A DNA stretch of 44,066 bases, from contig NZ_HE997540.1 of the NCBI RefSeq assembly GCF_000312545.1, positions 506,916-550,981 of the forward strand. The letters run 5' to 3'. Below, piece after piece: positions 19,841-31,500 of the stretch. The notes under the pieces are model-generated. The model was not told where the DNA came from and searched no databases. It saw only the letters and a list, made by a program, of their open reading frames with translations. Numbering within the stretch: the first letter of the stretch is position 1; each line of letters starts with the position of its first letter. Position numbers and translations under genes: made by a program. The DNA is from Bartonella senegalensis OS02 (lineage in GTDB: Bacteria; Pseudomonadota; Alphaproteobacteria; Rhizobiales; Rhizobiaceae).

Positions 19841-21027
19841 CCTTCGATTATCGCTTCTTGTACAGTTGTGCTGCGAGATATAGCGGTGTACAGCTACTAA
19901 GTCTGCGACCACCAGCCTAAAGCCAGCATAGAACTTCTTTTTGTTGCACGCCTTACTCTTCATAAATTGGATTTGCAGCGTAAAATAGAACGCTGGAGAA
20001 TGTCTGTACCCCCAGACTTATAGACAAAAGAGACCCAATGCATTAACTGATCACCAATCAATGGCACAGTAATTCAAAGGAGAACGGATCCTTCAGCATA
20101 CCGCATCTTGCTTTAACAGTTCTGCGTCCTGCTCTTCATCTATACCGGTTGAAAAATCTTCATCGTCTTTGACCATATGAACATATCGGAGAATGATTGA
20201 CTGAACAAAAATAAACGACCAAAGAAAAAACCTCAAACGTTTGATCAAGTTCAGCCTATTTTGTGTGATATGTGTTATTTTTCAGTATCCCTATAACTTT
20301 CACCCTTGTATTCCCCTTTTCAAAAGTTTCCTACCATTGTTATTTTCTCAGTTCCTTATACTCAATCATAAAGGTATCACCTTCAATCCTCGGTTTTTTT
20401 GCTATGGCATAATTTTCAAATTCTTACTAAGCTTTGGCAAGTAAGGTTATCGCCATTTTTTTGATCGTATGTTCAAAAAAATTGATCAAGTTTACTGCTT
20501 TTACATTCGTGCGTTAATTGTTTTTGAATATCTCCGATTATGGCTTTGTAAAAAAGTTTATAGGACTTTGTAAAAAACTTACCTATCTAGTTATCTACTT
20601 TTTACAGTAATGCTTCATATTTAATTATTCGCAAGTAAATAAGCACTCATTTTATAAAAAGTGATCACATCTCAAAGAATTCCTGGTGATTATCATACAC
20701 TGGTGTAAACCGATTCATTGCCAACTCTTTGATTTCGCATGACGAAAAGCTCCGTACTTCACTTTTCCAAGTCCGCTATTTTCAGAAGAACGGCATCTAG
20801 AGGAAAAAAATTAGAGAAAAACGAAGCGTTTTTATAGAATGGAAATCAATCGCAAACAGCAAAAAAGCCAATAGAATACCTGACTTATGAAGTCACGCCA
20901 TCAAGAAGCATAAAGGAAGTTCATTTAAGGTCATGAAGTAAATAAAAATAAGTTATATAAAAATGAACGAAAAGCACCAACGGAAAAAATCCAACACATT
21001 TATATAACTTATTGATTTTATTTAAAA
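19841..21027. other. Gene-poor spacer before tRNA-Ser(GGA)
   Basis: About 1.2 kb without a supportable gene. Short frames at 20241-20444 and 19763-19963 (minus) lack ribosome sites and family features. I looked for a duplicated tRNA-Ser 3' end that would mark an attachment site and found none. Confidence 0.5.
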
Positions 21028-21117
21028 TGGCGGAGAGAGAGGGATTCGAACCCTCGATATGGTTTCCCATATACACGCGTTCCAGGCGTGCGCCTTCAAC
21101 CACTCGGCCACCTCTCC
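21028..21117 (-). tRNA. tRNA-Ser (GGA)
   Basis: The minus strand reads GGAGAGG, a long-variable-arm tRNA body, TTCGAAT T-loop, TCTCTCC, discriminator G and an encoded CCA (21030-21028). The anticodon loop CTGGAAC gives anticodon GGA, which reads UCC/UCU. Acceptor pairing is complete with one G-U. Its 3' end faces the decayed 9-21 kb zone. Confidence 0.95.
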
Positions 21118-21557
21118 AGATTTTTGCACACTATAGCCAGAAAAAAATAACGTGCAAGCTTAAACTCTACACTCAAAATTCAAAAAACAACTTTATTTAA
21201 AAAACAAAATGTAAGACTTATTAAATAACAAGCGTATCCCCTTTTTTAAGAAAAAAATTTTTGTAGATCCCCCTAAAATGCAATAACTGGATTAACATAA
21301 ATCAGCAATTTTCATATTCACTTGCTTACCTTTTCACTTAATGTTTTTTCAAAAAAAAGATTAAACACCGCTAAAAAACCTGTTACCACTGATTGTGCCC
21401 AATAATCATTAGGATAAAGAATGACATTAACCTCTTGTTCGCAAAATTCAACATGCTTCATGGACATAATAAACCTCACTCCAACAAAAACGATTTATAA
21501 TGTGATTGCTTACAAAATTGCGAATTTGACTAGTTCCCCCCCTTCAAAACTCTTGCA
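21118..21557. other. Intergenic spacer
   Basis: An AT-rich spacer between tRNA-Ser(GGA) and the 3' end of the phosphotransferase gene. I see no gene and no clear terminator hairpin for the minus-strand gene. Confidence 0.5.
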
Positions 21558-24083
21558 TCACCTTATATCATTGCTAAGGGCACGCACAGCTCGCGCAGTT
21601 TCGCACTGTAAGGCTTTTTTCGCTAAAATTCTCATATCCCCAAAACTATGTGCCTGTAAGCATGCTCTTACTGAAGAAATATCACAGGATATCATAGAAA
21701 GTTCATGAATCCCTAACCCCGTTAAAATCATCGCTGCAAAAGGATCTCCAGCCATACCGCCACACACACTAACCCAACATCCATGTTTTGCGGCACCTTG
21801 AATAGTATGGTAAATCATACGCAAAACCGCTGGATCAAGACTATCAGCTTCAGACACAAGATAAGGATTTTGTCGATCAACAGCCATTGTATACTGCGTC
21901 AAATCGTTGGTCCCAATTGAGAAAAAATCAACATGAGCACTCAAAATATCTGCCATAATGGCAGCAGCTGGCACTTCAATCATAATACCAAATTTTAATT
22001 TTGGTGCACCAATATCGTTGCGAATCTCTTCTGCAATCTTTTTCATAGCAAAAACTTCTGAAACAGACATGACCATCGGAAACAGAATCCATAAATCACC
22101 CCCTTCTTTTGCCGCGCGATAGAGAGCACGCAATTGCGGAACCAAAAGATCACGCCGACGTAATAAAAGCCGTGTTCCCCGAACACCTAAAAACGGATTA
22201 TCTTCTTGAGATAAATGTAAATGTTTAACCTGTTTATCTCCTCCAATATCGAGCGCACGAATAATTAATGGCTTATCTCCCACAGCTGTAATCATCGCTC
22301 GATACACATCAAATTGTGCATCTTCATCCGGAATGCGCGGACTCTCTAAAAATAAAAATTCCGTACGCATGAGTCCAATACCCTCAGCCCCTAAATCCAA
22401 TGCAAAAGGAACCTGATTTGCGTAATTGACATTAGCCATAATACGAATTCTTTGACCATCTGTCGTCTGTACAGGTAATTTACACACATTACTGTCACGC
22501 TTTTGCACGGCAATGCTTATTTGTTTTTCAGCTTCTTCAACATCTTCCGGAATAGGATCAGGATAAACAAACCCATTATCACCATCAATGATAACTTGAA
22601 TATCTGGTTCTATTGCTAAAATATCCAGTCCCGCAGCCACAACCATTGGAATACCAAGAGTACGTGCCAGAATAGCTGTATGGGACAATGGACCTCCCCA
22701 TGCTGTTGCTAAACCTCGCACTTTTTTACAATCAAGCTGTGCTACATCAGAAGGAGATAAATCATCTGTAACAAGAATAACACCGTGCGGAATATCATTT
22801 AAAAAGAATGATCTATAAGATGGATTGATTTCGCCTAGAACACGACGACCAACATCAACTAAATTAACAGCACGTGCCGCTAATAAAGGATTATCTCCTT
22901 TAGAAAGCCTATCTGTAAACTGTCGAATCGCGCTATCCCAAGACCAAGCTACACCATGACCTTCTGCCATAAAACGACAAGCTAGGGCGATCAGATTTTC
23001 ATCTTCCAGCAAAACCATTTGCGCAGAAAAAATCGCGGCAGAATCTGCTCCCATACGCGCAGTGATATCGTTAATAATTGATATCATTTTATGTTTGGTT
23101 TTTGTAAGAGCATTTTCAAGACATGCCTTACCACTTGCAAAACTAATTGGCTGATCGGTTATAGAAATATCATTCTGCTTTAAAACAAAAATCTTGCCAA
23201 GAGCTAATCCTGGACTCGCTCCAACACCAGAAATGCTTTTCTGCATAAAACGCGGATACCAGCCGTGAAAAACCTTGGTTTGAGCTTTTATTCCTCTCAT
23301 CATACATTTTTCACTTATGCTCACTTTCTTCACGACAGAGATTGCTTCCTTTAAAAGTTGCACGCCTTCTGAAGCATCCGTCGAAAAAATCAGAACATCA
23401 CCGTTTTTTGCTCCTAATTGCAATAAACCAACCAAATTTTTCATTTCAACAGTATACTGACCATGGCGAACTCTGATAGAGCTCCGCGCTTTTTTTGCAA
23501 AGTCAACCCAAAGAGAAGCGGGGCGCGCATGAAGACCACTTGGATAATCTAAAGTCCATTCTTGACACACCGAAAGATCACCAAAAAATGTCGTTCCCTT
23601 CTTCGTATCCTGACCAAACAGCATTGTAATAATCTGCTGTTTGTCCGCAGTTGTTGAAAGGACTTCAAGCCGTTCCTTATCAAATAAAAGAAGGGTCAAT
23701 TTTTTGCAAATCTCTCTATAAAGATCCTGACAAGCCGCAATGGCAATAACCAAACGTGCTTTATTGCCATCACACCAATCAACACCTGTAGGAATCTGTA
23801 TAACAGCAACTGCATCTTTGATAATTAAATCACGATTTTCAACCATTCCATGGGGAATTGCTATACCATTCCCAAGCCAAGTATTCGTTACTGCTTCGCG
23901 TTTGAGCATACTTGCCAAATAAGATTTATCAACTGCACCGATTTGCACAAGCAGTTCAGCCGCAGCATGTATCACATCATTTTTATGATCAAAAGCAGCT
24001 GCAAGTTTTACAGAGTTTGTAGACAAGATTGCACTCTCGTTAAAATCTCTATTCATTACCTCTGCTTCCTCACATCTTATCAT
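21558..24083 (-). CDS. EIIA-HPr-EI multiphosphoryl transfer protein (FruB/PtsP type)
   Basis: An 841-residue fusion of three phosphotransferase modules. The EIIA-Fru-like domain spans ~15-160 with active His78 in IPHG. HPr spans ~170-265 with His185 in GLHARPAS. Enzyme I spans ~285-835 with His468 in GGPLSHTAILAR, the PEP-binding GLMRTEFLF near 575 and CGGMAGDP near 780. Phosphate would pass from PEP to EI, HPr and EIIA within one chain. In HPr the regulatory Ser46 region reads MKNLVGLL, with Asn where HPr kinase targets usually have Ser. The order matches Rhodobacter fructose multiphosphoryl transfer proteins, but no EIIBC permease is adjacent, so a regulatory role or a distant permease is likely. 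ATG 24056 (MNRDFN) is an alternative start. Confidence 0.93.
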   Translation of the reverse strand: MIRCEEAEVMNRDFNESAILSTNSVKLAAAFDHKNDVIHAAAELLVQIGAVDKSYLASMLKREAVTNTWLGNGIAIPHGMVENRDLIIKDAVAVIQIPTGVDWCDGNKARLVIAIAACQDLYREICKKLTLLLFDKERLEVLSTTADKQQIITMLFGQDTKKGTTFFGDLSVCQEWTLDYPSGLHARPASLWVDFAKKARSSIRVRHGQYTVEMKNLVGLLQLGAKNGDVLIFSTDASEGVQLLKEAISVVKKVSISEKCMMRGIKAQTKVFHGWYPRFMQKSISGVGASPGLALGKIFVLKQNDISITDQPISFASGKACLENALTKTKHKMISIINDITARMGADSAAIFSAQMVLLEDENLIALACRFMAEGHGVAWSWDSAIRQFTDRLSKGDNPLLAARAVNLVDVGRRVLGEINPSYRSFFLNDIPHGVILVTDDLSPSDVAQLDCKKVRGLATAWGGPLSHTAILARTLGIPMVVAAGLDILAIEPDIQVIIDGDNGFVYPDPIPEDVEEAEKQISIAVQKRDSNVCKLPVQTTDGQRIRIMANVNYANQVPFALDLGAEGIGLMRTEFLFLESPRIPDEDAQFDVYRAMITAVGDKPLIIRALDIGGDKQVKHLHLSQEDNPFLGVRGTRLLLRRRDLLVPQLRALYRAAKEGGDLWILFPMVMSVSEVFAMKKIAEEIRNDIGAPKLKFGIMIEVPAAAIMADILSAHVDFFSIGTNDLTQYTMAVDRQNPYLVSEADSLDPAVLRMIYHTIQGAAKHGCWVSVCGGMAGDPFAAMILTGLGIHELSMISCDISSVRACLQAHSFGDMRILAKKALQCETARAVRALSNDIR

Positions 24084-25440
24084 GAAATCTAAACTGCCTC
24101 ACATTTGAGCATAAATGTTTCTGATAAATTTTATTTCAAAGCTGTATTTTCCAAAATATAAAAAACAATCACGCAAATTTCTTTTGTCTTAAGAAGATCG
24201 CTGTTGCAAAAATATAAACTTCAGTGAAACGTCTAAACATCCTCAACATGAGATCCATCACGTGATGAAATTGCGTCATCTACTGAGTAGCTTGAAGCCA
24301 TTACAGGAAAATCCAACTCTCTCTACCCAAAAAAGATAAATCCTCCATCCAACGCACTAAAAAACTACTTTGAAAATATCTCTACCATCTCAAGTCGTTC
24401 AACATAACTTGTCATTACCCCTTCTCTCAAAAAGCAGAAGATCCCAATCATCTAAAACTACATCGAACATTTTTCTTTCTTTCCCCATACTGAGCTACCC
24501 TACTTTTACTCCTTACATTATCACAGATTGCTATAAGCGACCTATTGCTATAAGCAATTTAAAATCTTTAATATTCCGCATAGCTAAATATCGCACGACA
24601 CAAAATCCTCATGCTTACAATCTTGACAAAACTGTAAGCTTTTCTCTCTCAAGTAAATTATAGAAACTGCCCGTTTTACTCTACTCTGTCTGCATATTCG
24701 TTAAAGTATATAAACCAAATCCAACAACACTCTCTTCTGCTCGTAATCAAGCAGAGCTCCACAAATAACCTGAATTTCTAAGTATTTTGATAAACAAAAT
24801 AAATAAGGCACCCAAATAAAAAACATTTTTGCCTTACATCAATCTTTGCTCTTTTGTTGGTAGGTTTACTTTTCATAACGCTTAAAAACAGATAGATCAA
24901 AAAACATGCTTAATGTTGCTAATCGCACATAGGTTATTTCGATATCTTCAAACTTCATCCCCTTCTTAATAATACAGCTTCCCTCTTGACTTATTAGAAA
25001 ATCTTTCAATGCATATCACTGCTTAAAACACAGCTTTGATTCCCTCTTCGTTTTATCTCTTTTACATATCCCTTCTTTTGTAAACTCTAAACAGATCACC
25101 TTAGTGGTTCTCACAGTCCTTAAGAATATTATGACCTCTCCAGAAGCTAACAAACTCGTTCATTTTCATCAAAATAAAGGTGCTCCCCCTTCAATTCTAC
25201 GATAACTCTCTGAAAATAAATCTTCCGGCATTTTTTCAAGCCTATATCTATCCTATAGAGGAAAGAAAAATTTCCTCATCACGCCCTCTCTTGATTATCA
25301 TTAACCTCCCTTAACATCTTCACTCCAAAGAAAATATGACAGCCACTTTTGCCATTATTTAAGAAAAATATTTCTCCCGATTCTATTTTGTTCTTTGTTC
25401 CCCCAAATATCACCCATTTTGGATTATATCATAGAACGCA
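24084..25440. other. Gene-poor spacer of about 1.36 kb
   Basis: I see no supportable gene. A 97-codon plus frame at 24370-24663 has AT-rich low-complexity content and no ribosome site. The region probably includes the promoter of the EIIA-HPr-EI gene at its left end. Confidence 0.5.
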
Positions 25441-25471
25441 AAAAAGGAAAGACAGCATCCTGTCTTTCCTT
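25441..25471 (-). terminator. Intrinsic terminator of rplU-rpmA
   Basis: AAGGAAAGACAG and CTGTCTTTCCTT form a perfect 12-bp stem around a 4-nt loop (25444-25471). On the minus strand it runs into a T-run, about 67 nt after the rpmA stop. Confidence 0.9.
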
Positions 25472-25537
25472 CTCATGTTAAAGATTTTAAAACTAAAATC
25501 CAAAGAAATCTCAGCTTATTGCAGAGAACATTCCTAC

Positions 25538-25807
25538 TTATTCTACAACCTCCACCATAGGAATAACAGAAACATACGAACGATTATTCGCTTTCCTTTG
25601 AAAAGAAACCACACCATTGGAAAGTGCAAAAAGAGTATGATCCCTCCCTATACCGACATTGTCACCAGGGTGCCAGCGCGTACCACGCTGACGAACAAGA
25701 ATGTTTCCAGCAATAACAGCCTCACCACCAAATTTTTTAACGCCAAGACGTTTCGATTCTGAATCGCGACCATTACGCGAGGACCCACCAGCTTTTTTAT
25801 GTGCCAT
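25538..25807 (-). CDS. rpmA: 50S ribosomal protein L27
   Basis: An 89-residue protein of standard length. The N-terminus [16 protein letters not shown] is the flexible L27 arm that reaches the peptidyl-transferase centre, and the core [17 protein letters not shown] is diagnostic. AAGGAG stands 7-8 nt before the ATG. It follows rplU by 12 bp in the usual rplU-rpmA operon and ends at a strong terminator hairpin. No N-terminal extension for prepeptide cleavage is present. Confidence 0.98.
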   Translation of the reverse strand: MAHKKAGGSSRNGRDSESKRLGVKKFGGEAVIAGNILVRQRGTRWHPGDNVGIGRDHTLFALSNGVVSFQRKANNRSYVSVIPMVEVVE

Positions 25808-25819
25808 GGATGTTCTCCT

Positions 25820-26311
25820 TTAATCTTCTTTACTCTTTGATGCTACGGCATCTTGTTTCTGTGATGCAGACTTTTGCTCAGCAGTTTTTTTTGTAGCCTT
25901 TTTTACAGAAGTCGCTGCTTTTGTTTCTTGAGCTGTTTCTTTCAATGGAGCTGCTTCTTGTTTAATTGGCTTCGCAGCTGCTTTTTGAGGCTTTAAACCA
26001 CCCGTTAAAATTTCTAAAATACGAAGTGTCGTTACTTCTTGGCGGTGACCACGCACGCGTTTTGAATTTTGACGACGGCGCTTCTTAAATGCGATAACCT
26101 TACGTGCACGTGCCTGTTCTATAATTTCAGCCGTCACCAAAGCATCGGCAACAACAGGTGCACCAATAACCGCACTCTCTTCTTGCCCAATCATCAATAT
26201 GTCATTGAATTCAACAACATCACCGATATTCCCAATAATTTTTTCAACTTTTACCACTTGGTTAGCAACAACGCGGTATTGTTTACCACCCGTTTTAATG
26301 ACTGCGAACAT
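25820..26311 (-). CDS. rplU: 50S ribosomal protein L21
   Basis: Residues 1-103 are the L21 fold: [14 protein letters not shown] at the start and the RNA-binding [16 protein letters not shown] block at ~76-91. L21 binds 23S rRNA in the large subunit. Residues ~105-163 are an Ala/Lys/Glu-rich tail beyond the usual ~103 residues; such tails are common in alphaproteobacterial L21 and probably disordered. GGAAGGAT precedes the ATG. It is the first gene of the rplU-rpmA operon, with a promoter at 26470-26498. Confidence 0.97.
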   Translation of the reverse strand: MFAVIKTGGKQYRVVANQVVKVEKIIGNIGDVVEFNDILMIGQEESAVIGAPVVADALVTAEIIEQARARKVIAFKKRRRQNSKRVRGHRQEVTTLRILEILTGGLKPQKAAAKPIKQEAAPLKETAQETKAATSVKKATKKTAEQKSASQKQDAVASKSKED

Positions 26312-26469
26312 TTTTTATCCTTCCGTTCACTCCAGCTCTTATTTTGATTTCTGCCTTAATTAATAAGGGAAAATAGGCTGCTTTTTATCAGTCGTTATAG
26401 ATTTAAAAGAGAGAAATATTCTCGCAAACACAAACATGCGCAGATTTCTCCACGCTTGCATTCCGAGCA

Positions 26470-26498
26470 TATATGATAGAATTTCTGTTCTCTGTCAA
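26470..26498 (-). promoter_or_regulatory. Predicted promoter of rplU-rpmA
   Basis: On the minus strand TTGACA (26498-26493) and CATATA (26475-26470) are 17 bp apart, about 160 bp before rplU. The next gene upstream is the divergent tRNA-Ser(CGA), so this is the natural promoter location. Confidence 0.55.
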
Positions 26499-26602
26499 TA
26501 AAATCCTACAAAAAAACAAAAAAGGGTTGTACTCAAAGCAATTGAAGTTTATCTACCCATCATATACTCAGACAGTGAAAATTTTGTTATAGCTTTTTAT
26601 AT

Positions 26603-26693
26603 GGAGAGATGGCTGAGTGGTTGAAAGCACCGCACTCGAAATGCGGCATAGGGGCAAACCCTATCGGGGGTTCAAATCCCTCTCTCTCCGCCA
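26603..26693 (+). tRNA. tRNA-Ser (CGA)
   Basis: Acceptor GGAGAGA pairs with TCTCTCC, followed by discriminator G and an encoded CCA. The anticodon loop ACTCGAAAT gives CGA, which reads UCG. A long variable arm (about 20 nt) is present, as in class II serine tRNAs. It is convergent with pgi, whose stop lies 37 bp away. Confidence 0.95.
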
Positions 26694-26729
26694 AAGTATC
26701 AGCCGAAAGGGCATTCTCTTAGAATGTCT

Positions 26730-28409
26730 TTATTTAAAATGTCTTGCCTGAATATGCGCCAACAAACCTAATGTTGAACTATCACGATTATCCACTTTGT
26801 TTTCTCCACGAAGAATTGGGAGCAATTCATTGGCCAATTCTTTACCAAGCTCAACACCCCATTGATCAAATGAATTAATATTCATCAAAATACCTTCGAC
26901 AAAAATACGATGCTCATAAAGTGCAATGAGACGACCGAGTGCAAAAGGTGTCAATAAATCCTGAACCAGCATTATATTGGGGCGGTTTCCCTCAAAACTT
27001 CTATGAAAGGCTAAATTCTCTGCTTCAAATTCACCAACACCATTTTTTAAAAGGATAAGCCGTGTATCTTGAATGCTGCGTCCTTTCATTAAAGCCTTTG
27101 ATTGCGCTAAACAATTCGCTACTAACATGTCATGCATAGGACGTAAATTTTGCTCATGCCCTTTTATAAATAAAATAAATTCTACAGGAATAACATCTGT
27201 CCCTTGATGCAAAAGCTGAAAAAAAGCATGTTGCCCATTCGTCCCTGAATCACCCCAAACAACTGGACCACTTGAAAAAGCTAATGTTTTGCCATCCAAA
27301 GAAACCTGCTTACCATTTGATTCCATATCAAGTTGTTGCAAATAAGCTGGAAAACGCGCTAAACGCTGTGCATAAGGAATGATAGCACGTGATGTATAAC
27401 CACAAATAACACGATGCCAAAACCCTAAAAGAGCAAATCGAATAGGAATATTTTTATGCAAAGGTGCTGTTTTAAAATGTCGATCCATCTGCTGAGCACC
27501 TTCGAGAAATTGGCGAAAATTATTCCCTCCTATTGCTAACATCACAACAAGACCGATGGCTGACCAAATCGAATAACGCCCTCCAACCCAATCCCAAAAT
27601 CTAAAAGTTTTTGAAGAATCTATGCCAAATTCTGACACCTTATCAAGCGCACTTGAAACGGCAACAAAATGTTTGCAAACAGCATCTTGCCCTAAATGTG
27701 ATTGAATCCATTGACGTGCAATTTGAGCATTTGCAATCGTTTCAGCCGTTGTAAAAGTCTTAGAGGCAATAACAAACAGCGTGGTTGCCGGATTCAAAAC
27801 AGAGAGAGTATCAGAAATATGGGCACTGTCCGCATTAGAAACAAAATGACAATTTGGACCATCATGATAAGGTTTTAAAGCATGTGTGACCATTGCAGGT
27901 CCAAGATCAGAGCCACCAATCCCAATGTTTACAATATCGATTATCTTCTCGCCACTGTTTCCCTTATAGCTACCATCACGGACCATGTCAGAAAATCTTT
28001 CCATATCATCAAGAACATCTTGAATATCGTGAACAAGATCATTGCCATCCAACATGAAAACTTCGTCAGCAGGCAAACGTAGTGCAATATGAAGAACCGA
28101 GCGTTTTTCAGTTGTATTAATGGCTTTCCCTGAAAACATTGCATCACGCCTGCCTAACACATTTGCTGTAATAGCCAAATCATCTAGCAGTTGCAGTGTT
28201 TCAAATGTTACGGCACATTTTGAAAAATCGAAAAGGAGATCATCAAGGTTTAAGGAAAAATGAGAAAAACGCTGTTCATCCTCCACAAAATGCCGACGAA
28301 TATCATAAACACCCTCTTTTGTTGCATGTCTTCTTAAAGCTTGCAAAGCACTGTGAAAAGCTTTTTCATTTCGAACAAACAAGCTATCTTCCATGGTTTT
28401 ATCCCACAT
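26730..28409 (-). CDS. pgi: Glucose-6-phosphate isomerase
   Basis: Interconverts glucose-6-phosphate and fructose-6-phosphate in glycolysis/gluconeogenesis. Both family signatures are visible: DWVGGRYSIWSAIGL, and GRLIALYEHRIFVEGILMN with NSFDQWGVELGK near the C-terminus. The loop GDSGTNGQHAFFQL carries active-site residues. From ATG 28409 (MWDKTMEDSLF) the product has ~559 residues, close to the usual ~550. A TTG four codons earlier is less likely; ATG 28394 (MEDSLF) has GGGA 7 nt upstream and is a fair alternative. The gene stands alone on the minus strand. The frame is intact. Confidence 0.97.
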   Translation of the reverse strand: MWDKTMEDSLFVRNEKAFHSALQALRRHATKEGVYDIRRHFVEDEQRFSHFSLNLDDLLFDFSKCAVTFETLQLLDDLAITANVLGRRDAMFSGKAINTTEKRSVLHIALRLPADEVFMLDGNDLVHDIQDVLDDMERFSDMVRDGSYKGNSGEKIIDIVNIGIGGSDLGPAMVTHALKPYHDGPNCHFVSNADSAHISDTLSVLNPATTLFVIASKTFTTAETIANAQIARQWIQSHLGQDAVCKHFVAVSSALDKVSEFGIDSSKTFRFWDWVGGRYSIWSAIGLVVMLAIGGNNFRQFLEGAQQMDRHFKTAPLHKNIPIRFALLGFWHRVICGYTSRAIIPYAQRLARFPAYLQQLDMESNGKQVSLDGKTLAFSSGPVVWGDSGTNGQHAFFQLLHQGTDVIPVEFILFIKGHEQNLRPMHDMLVANCLAQSKALMKGRSIQDTRLILLKNGVGEFEAENLAFHRSFEGNRPNIMLVQDLLTPFALGRLIALYEHRIFVEGILMNINSFDQWGVELGKELANELLPILRGENKVDNRDSSTLGLLAHIQARHFK

Positions 28410-28591
28410 GGTTACTAACAATAAAATTTACACACCCAAAATAACACCTTAGAGAATTTTTCCTTTGTTACAAATAACTTTTAATCCTTACATCCACAAT
28501 GGAGTGGTGTAAAAAGTGGAAAGATACAACCAAAAAACGACATTTTTAAAATAAATGTTAAAAAACTAGCAAATATTCTCTACCCGATACG

Positions 28592-31500
28592 TCATTTAAC
28601 TTGGCTTAATTCTCTTGTTAAGCGGAGAGCTTCTTCTGATTTTGGTCTCACAAAACGACCAAGAAAGAGATAAACAACCGGTGTGACATAAAGAGTAAAA
28701 ATAGTTGCTAAACCCAAACCGCCAACGATAACCCACCCCAAAGATGTACGGGCTTCCGCTCCAGCACCTTTGGCTAAAACCAAAGGAATCCCCCCTAAAA
28801 TAGCACAAATCATCGTCATACAAACTGGGCGAAGGCGAATATTGGCTGCTTCTTCGACAGCCTCACGTACGCTTTTACCTTGATCACGTAACTGATCTGC
28901 AAATTCAACAATAAGAATACCATTTTTGGCCATCACACCAACCAACAAAATCAAACCAATTTGACTGTAAATATTAAGACTCACCCCACTTAAAAGCATC
29001 GCAATTACAGCACAACCAATCCCTAATGGGACAGTCGCCATGATAATAAATCCTGAAATAAAACTTTCAAACTGTGCCGCCAAAACCAAGAGAATAATCA
29101 CAAAGGCAATTCCAAAAACAATCATAAAATTGTGAGATGTTTCACCGAGTGTAGCTACTTCCCCTAAAGGAACAATATAACTTCCCTCTGACAATAAAGG
29201 AGCTGCTATTTTCTGCACAATTTGATATGCGCTCCCTAAAACGAAATGGGGAGCAAGATTTGTGCTTAAAATAACAGCACTCATGCGTTTCTCTCGTTTT
29301 AACTGAGGGGCAATGGCTTTTTCATGCAGGTTCGCAATAACCGATAAAGGAACATATTGATTGCCTTTGGTTTTTAAAAAAATGTTTTCCAAATCATGGG
29401 GATTATTAAGAGGAGTCTTACGCGATGTTAGTTTAACATCATAAGAATGGTCATCCACATAAACCGAACCAATTTTTTTTCCATCCAACATTGCTTGTAA
29501 TGTATTGCCCAAATTGGTGATATCAATTCCTAAATCAGAGGCTTTTTCTCGATTGATTTCAATAAAAAATTGCGGTTGTGTCGCATCAACTGTAAGCCGT
29601 GGGCGAATAAAATGCGCATCAGCTTGCAAAGCATTCACAAGTTCCTCTGCAATTGGCTGTAATTTTGTATAATCATTTCCAAGAATTGCAAATTGTAACC
29701 CTTGACCCGTGCCTCTAACGCCTAAAGAATTTCCTTGCGCTGTAAAGGCAAAAACTGTCGGAAATTGTTTTACCTTTGCATTAACATCTTCCACGATCTC
29801 TTGTTGAGTACGCAAGCGCCTATCCCAAGAGGAAAGCAATAAAATTAAAAAAGCAGTATTGGGCGAACCACCAATACCAGCAATAGAGTAGCTGTTAGCA
29901 ATCTCTCCAGAATCGCGTAAAGGTTGTAAACTTTTTTCAATCTGCTCTACCTGTTCATTCAGATATTGTGTTGAAATACCCTGTGGTCCATTAATGACCA
30001 AAAAGATAAGGGCTCTATCTTCTGCTGGCGTTAGTTCCTGTTGTAATTTCGTAGAGCCAGCAACACAAAGACCGGCAAAAATAAGCGAAGCAAAAACAAC
30101 TATCCAAGGTCTTGCCAAACATTTATGCAGACTATAACGGTATCCTTTACTAAAAAAAGAGCCTAAATTATACAAAAAAGTAAAATGAAGCGCTCTTTCC
30201 TCATAACTTCCAGTATGCCCTCTCAGAAAACGGGAAGCTAACATGGGACAAAGTGTTAAAGCAACAATCGAAGAAAGCAGAATAGAAATTGCTAATACAA
30301 AACCAAATTCTTTAAAAAGTGCTCCAACTTGCCCAGGAAGAAAAGAAATAGGTACAAAAACGGCAACTAAAGTCAACGTTGTTGCTAAAACAGCAAAAAA
30401 TACTTCTCGTGTTCCCAACACCGCTGCTGCCCGAGGACCAAAACCCATATTGCGCCACCGAACAATATTCTCAAGAACAACAATCGCATCATCCACCACA
30501 AGTCCTGTTGCTAAAACAAGTCCTAAAAATGTGAGAATATTTAATGAAAACCCTACAAGGTAAATGGCAGCAATTGTCCCAATCAAAGCAACAGGAATAG
30601 ATAAGGCAGGAATAAGCGTTACACGCACATCTCTTAGAAAAAGGAAAATAACCAAGATAACACTGAGAACCGCAATAACCAATGCAACCTCGACTTCATG
30701 AAGGGCACTCTTAATGAAAATGGCATCATCACTAATAATACTCATCTGCACAGAAGAAGGAATAACCGTTTTGAGATGATCGACAACCGCTCGAATACCT
30801 TGCGAAATATTCAGGGTATTGGATTGTGCTTTGCGCACAATCCCCAAACCAATGCCTGTTTTGCCGTTGATACGAAGAATAACTGTTTCTATATCAGGTG
30901 ACAAAGTAACATGCGCGACATCACCAAGACGCACATGAGATTTTAAAACAACTTGTTCAAAAGCTTCCGGTGTTGTTAAACGTGCAGTTGCACGAACAAC
31001 TAAAGTTTGCGTAGAATTGCGTAATGACCCCACCGGTACATCCGTTTTCATATCAGCAAGAACACGTGAAATATCCGCTACGGTTAACCCATGGCTAGCA
31101 AGTCTTGCCTGATCAACATCAATCTGAAAAATCTTCGTGCGTGCACTATCAACCTGAACATCACCAACACCCTCAACAGCAGAAAGCGCATCAACAATTT
31201 GATCGTTTACAACCATTGTTAAATCATCAATACTCATCGTTGGTGATGTCACAACCAAATACATCATCGCAACAGCATTTGAATCTGCTTTAATGATCAA
31301 CGGTGAATCCGCATTCTTTGGTAAAGAATAAGTAATGCGAGAGAGCACATCACGAATGTCAGATGCTGCAACATTTAAATCAACACCAACATTAAAATTA
31401 ATCTCCACACGTGAACGGCCAAAAGAAGATGTTGAAGAGATCGTTTTAACACCTGAAACACGAGAAACGGCATCTTCTATAATTTTTGTAACTTCACGAT

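Noticed and set aside
21012..21200. Plus and minus frames covering tRNA-Ser(GGA)
   Set aside because: The sequence is a complete tRNA with encoded CCA; the frames are by-products.
30243..30563. 106-codon plus frame inside the RND pump gene
   Set aside because: Antisense shadow of a well-conserved pump frame.
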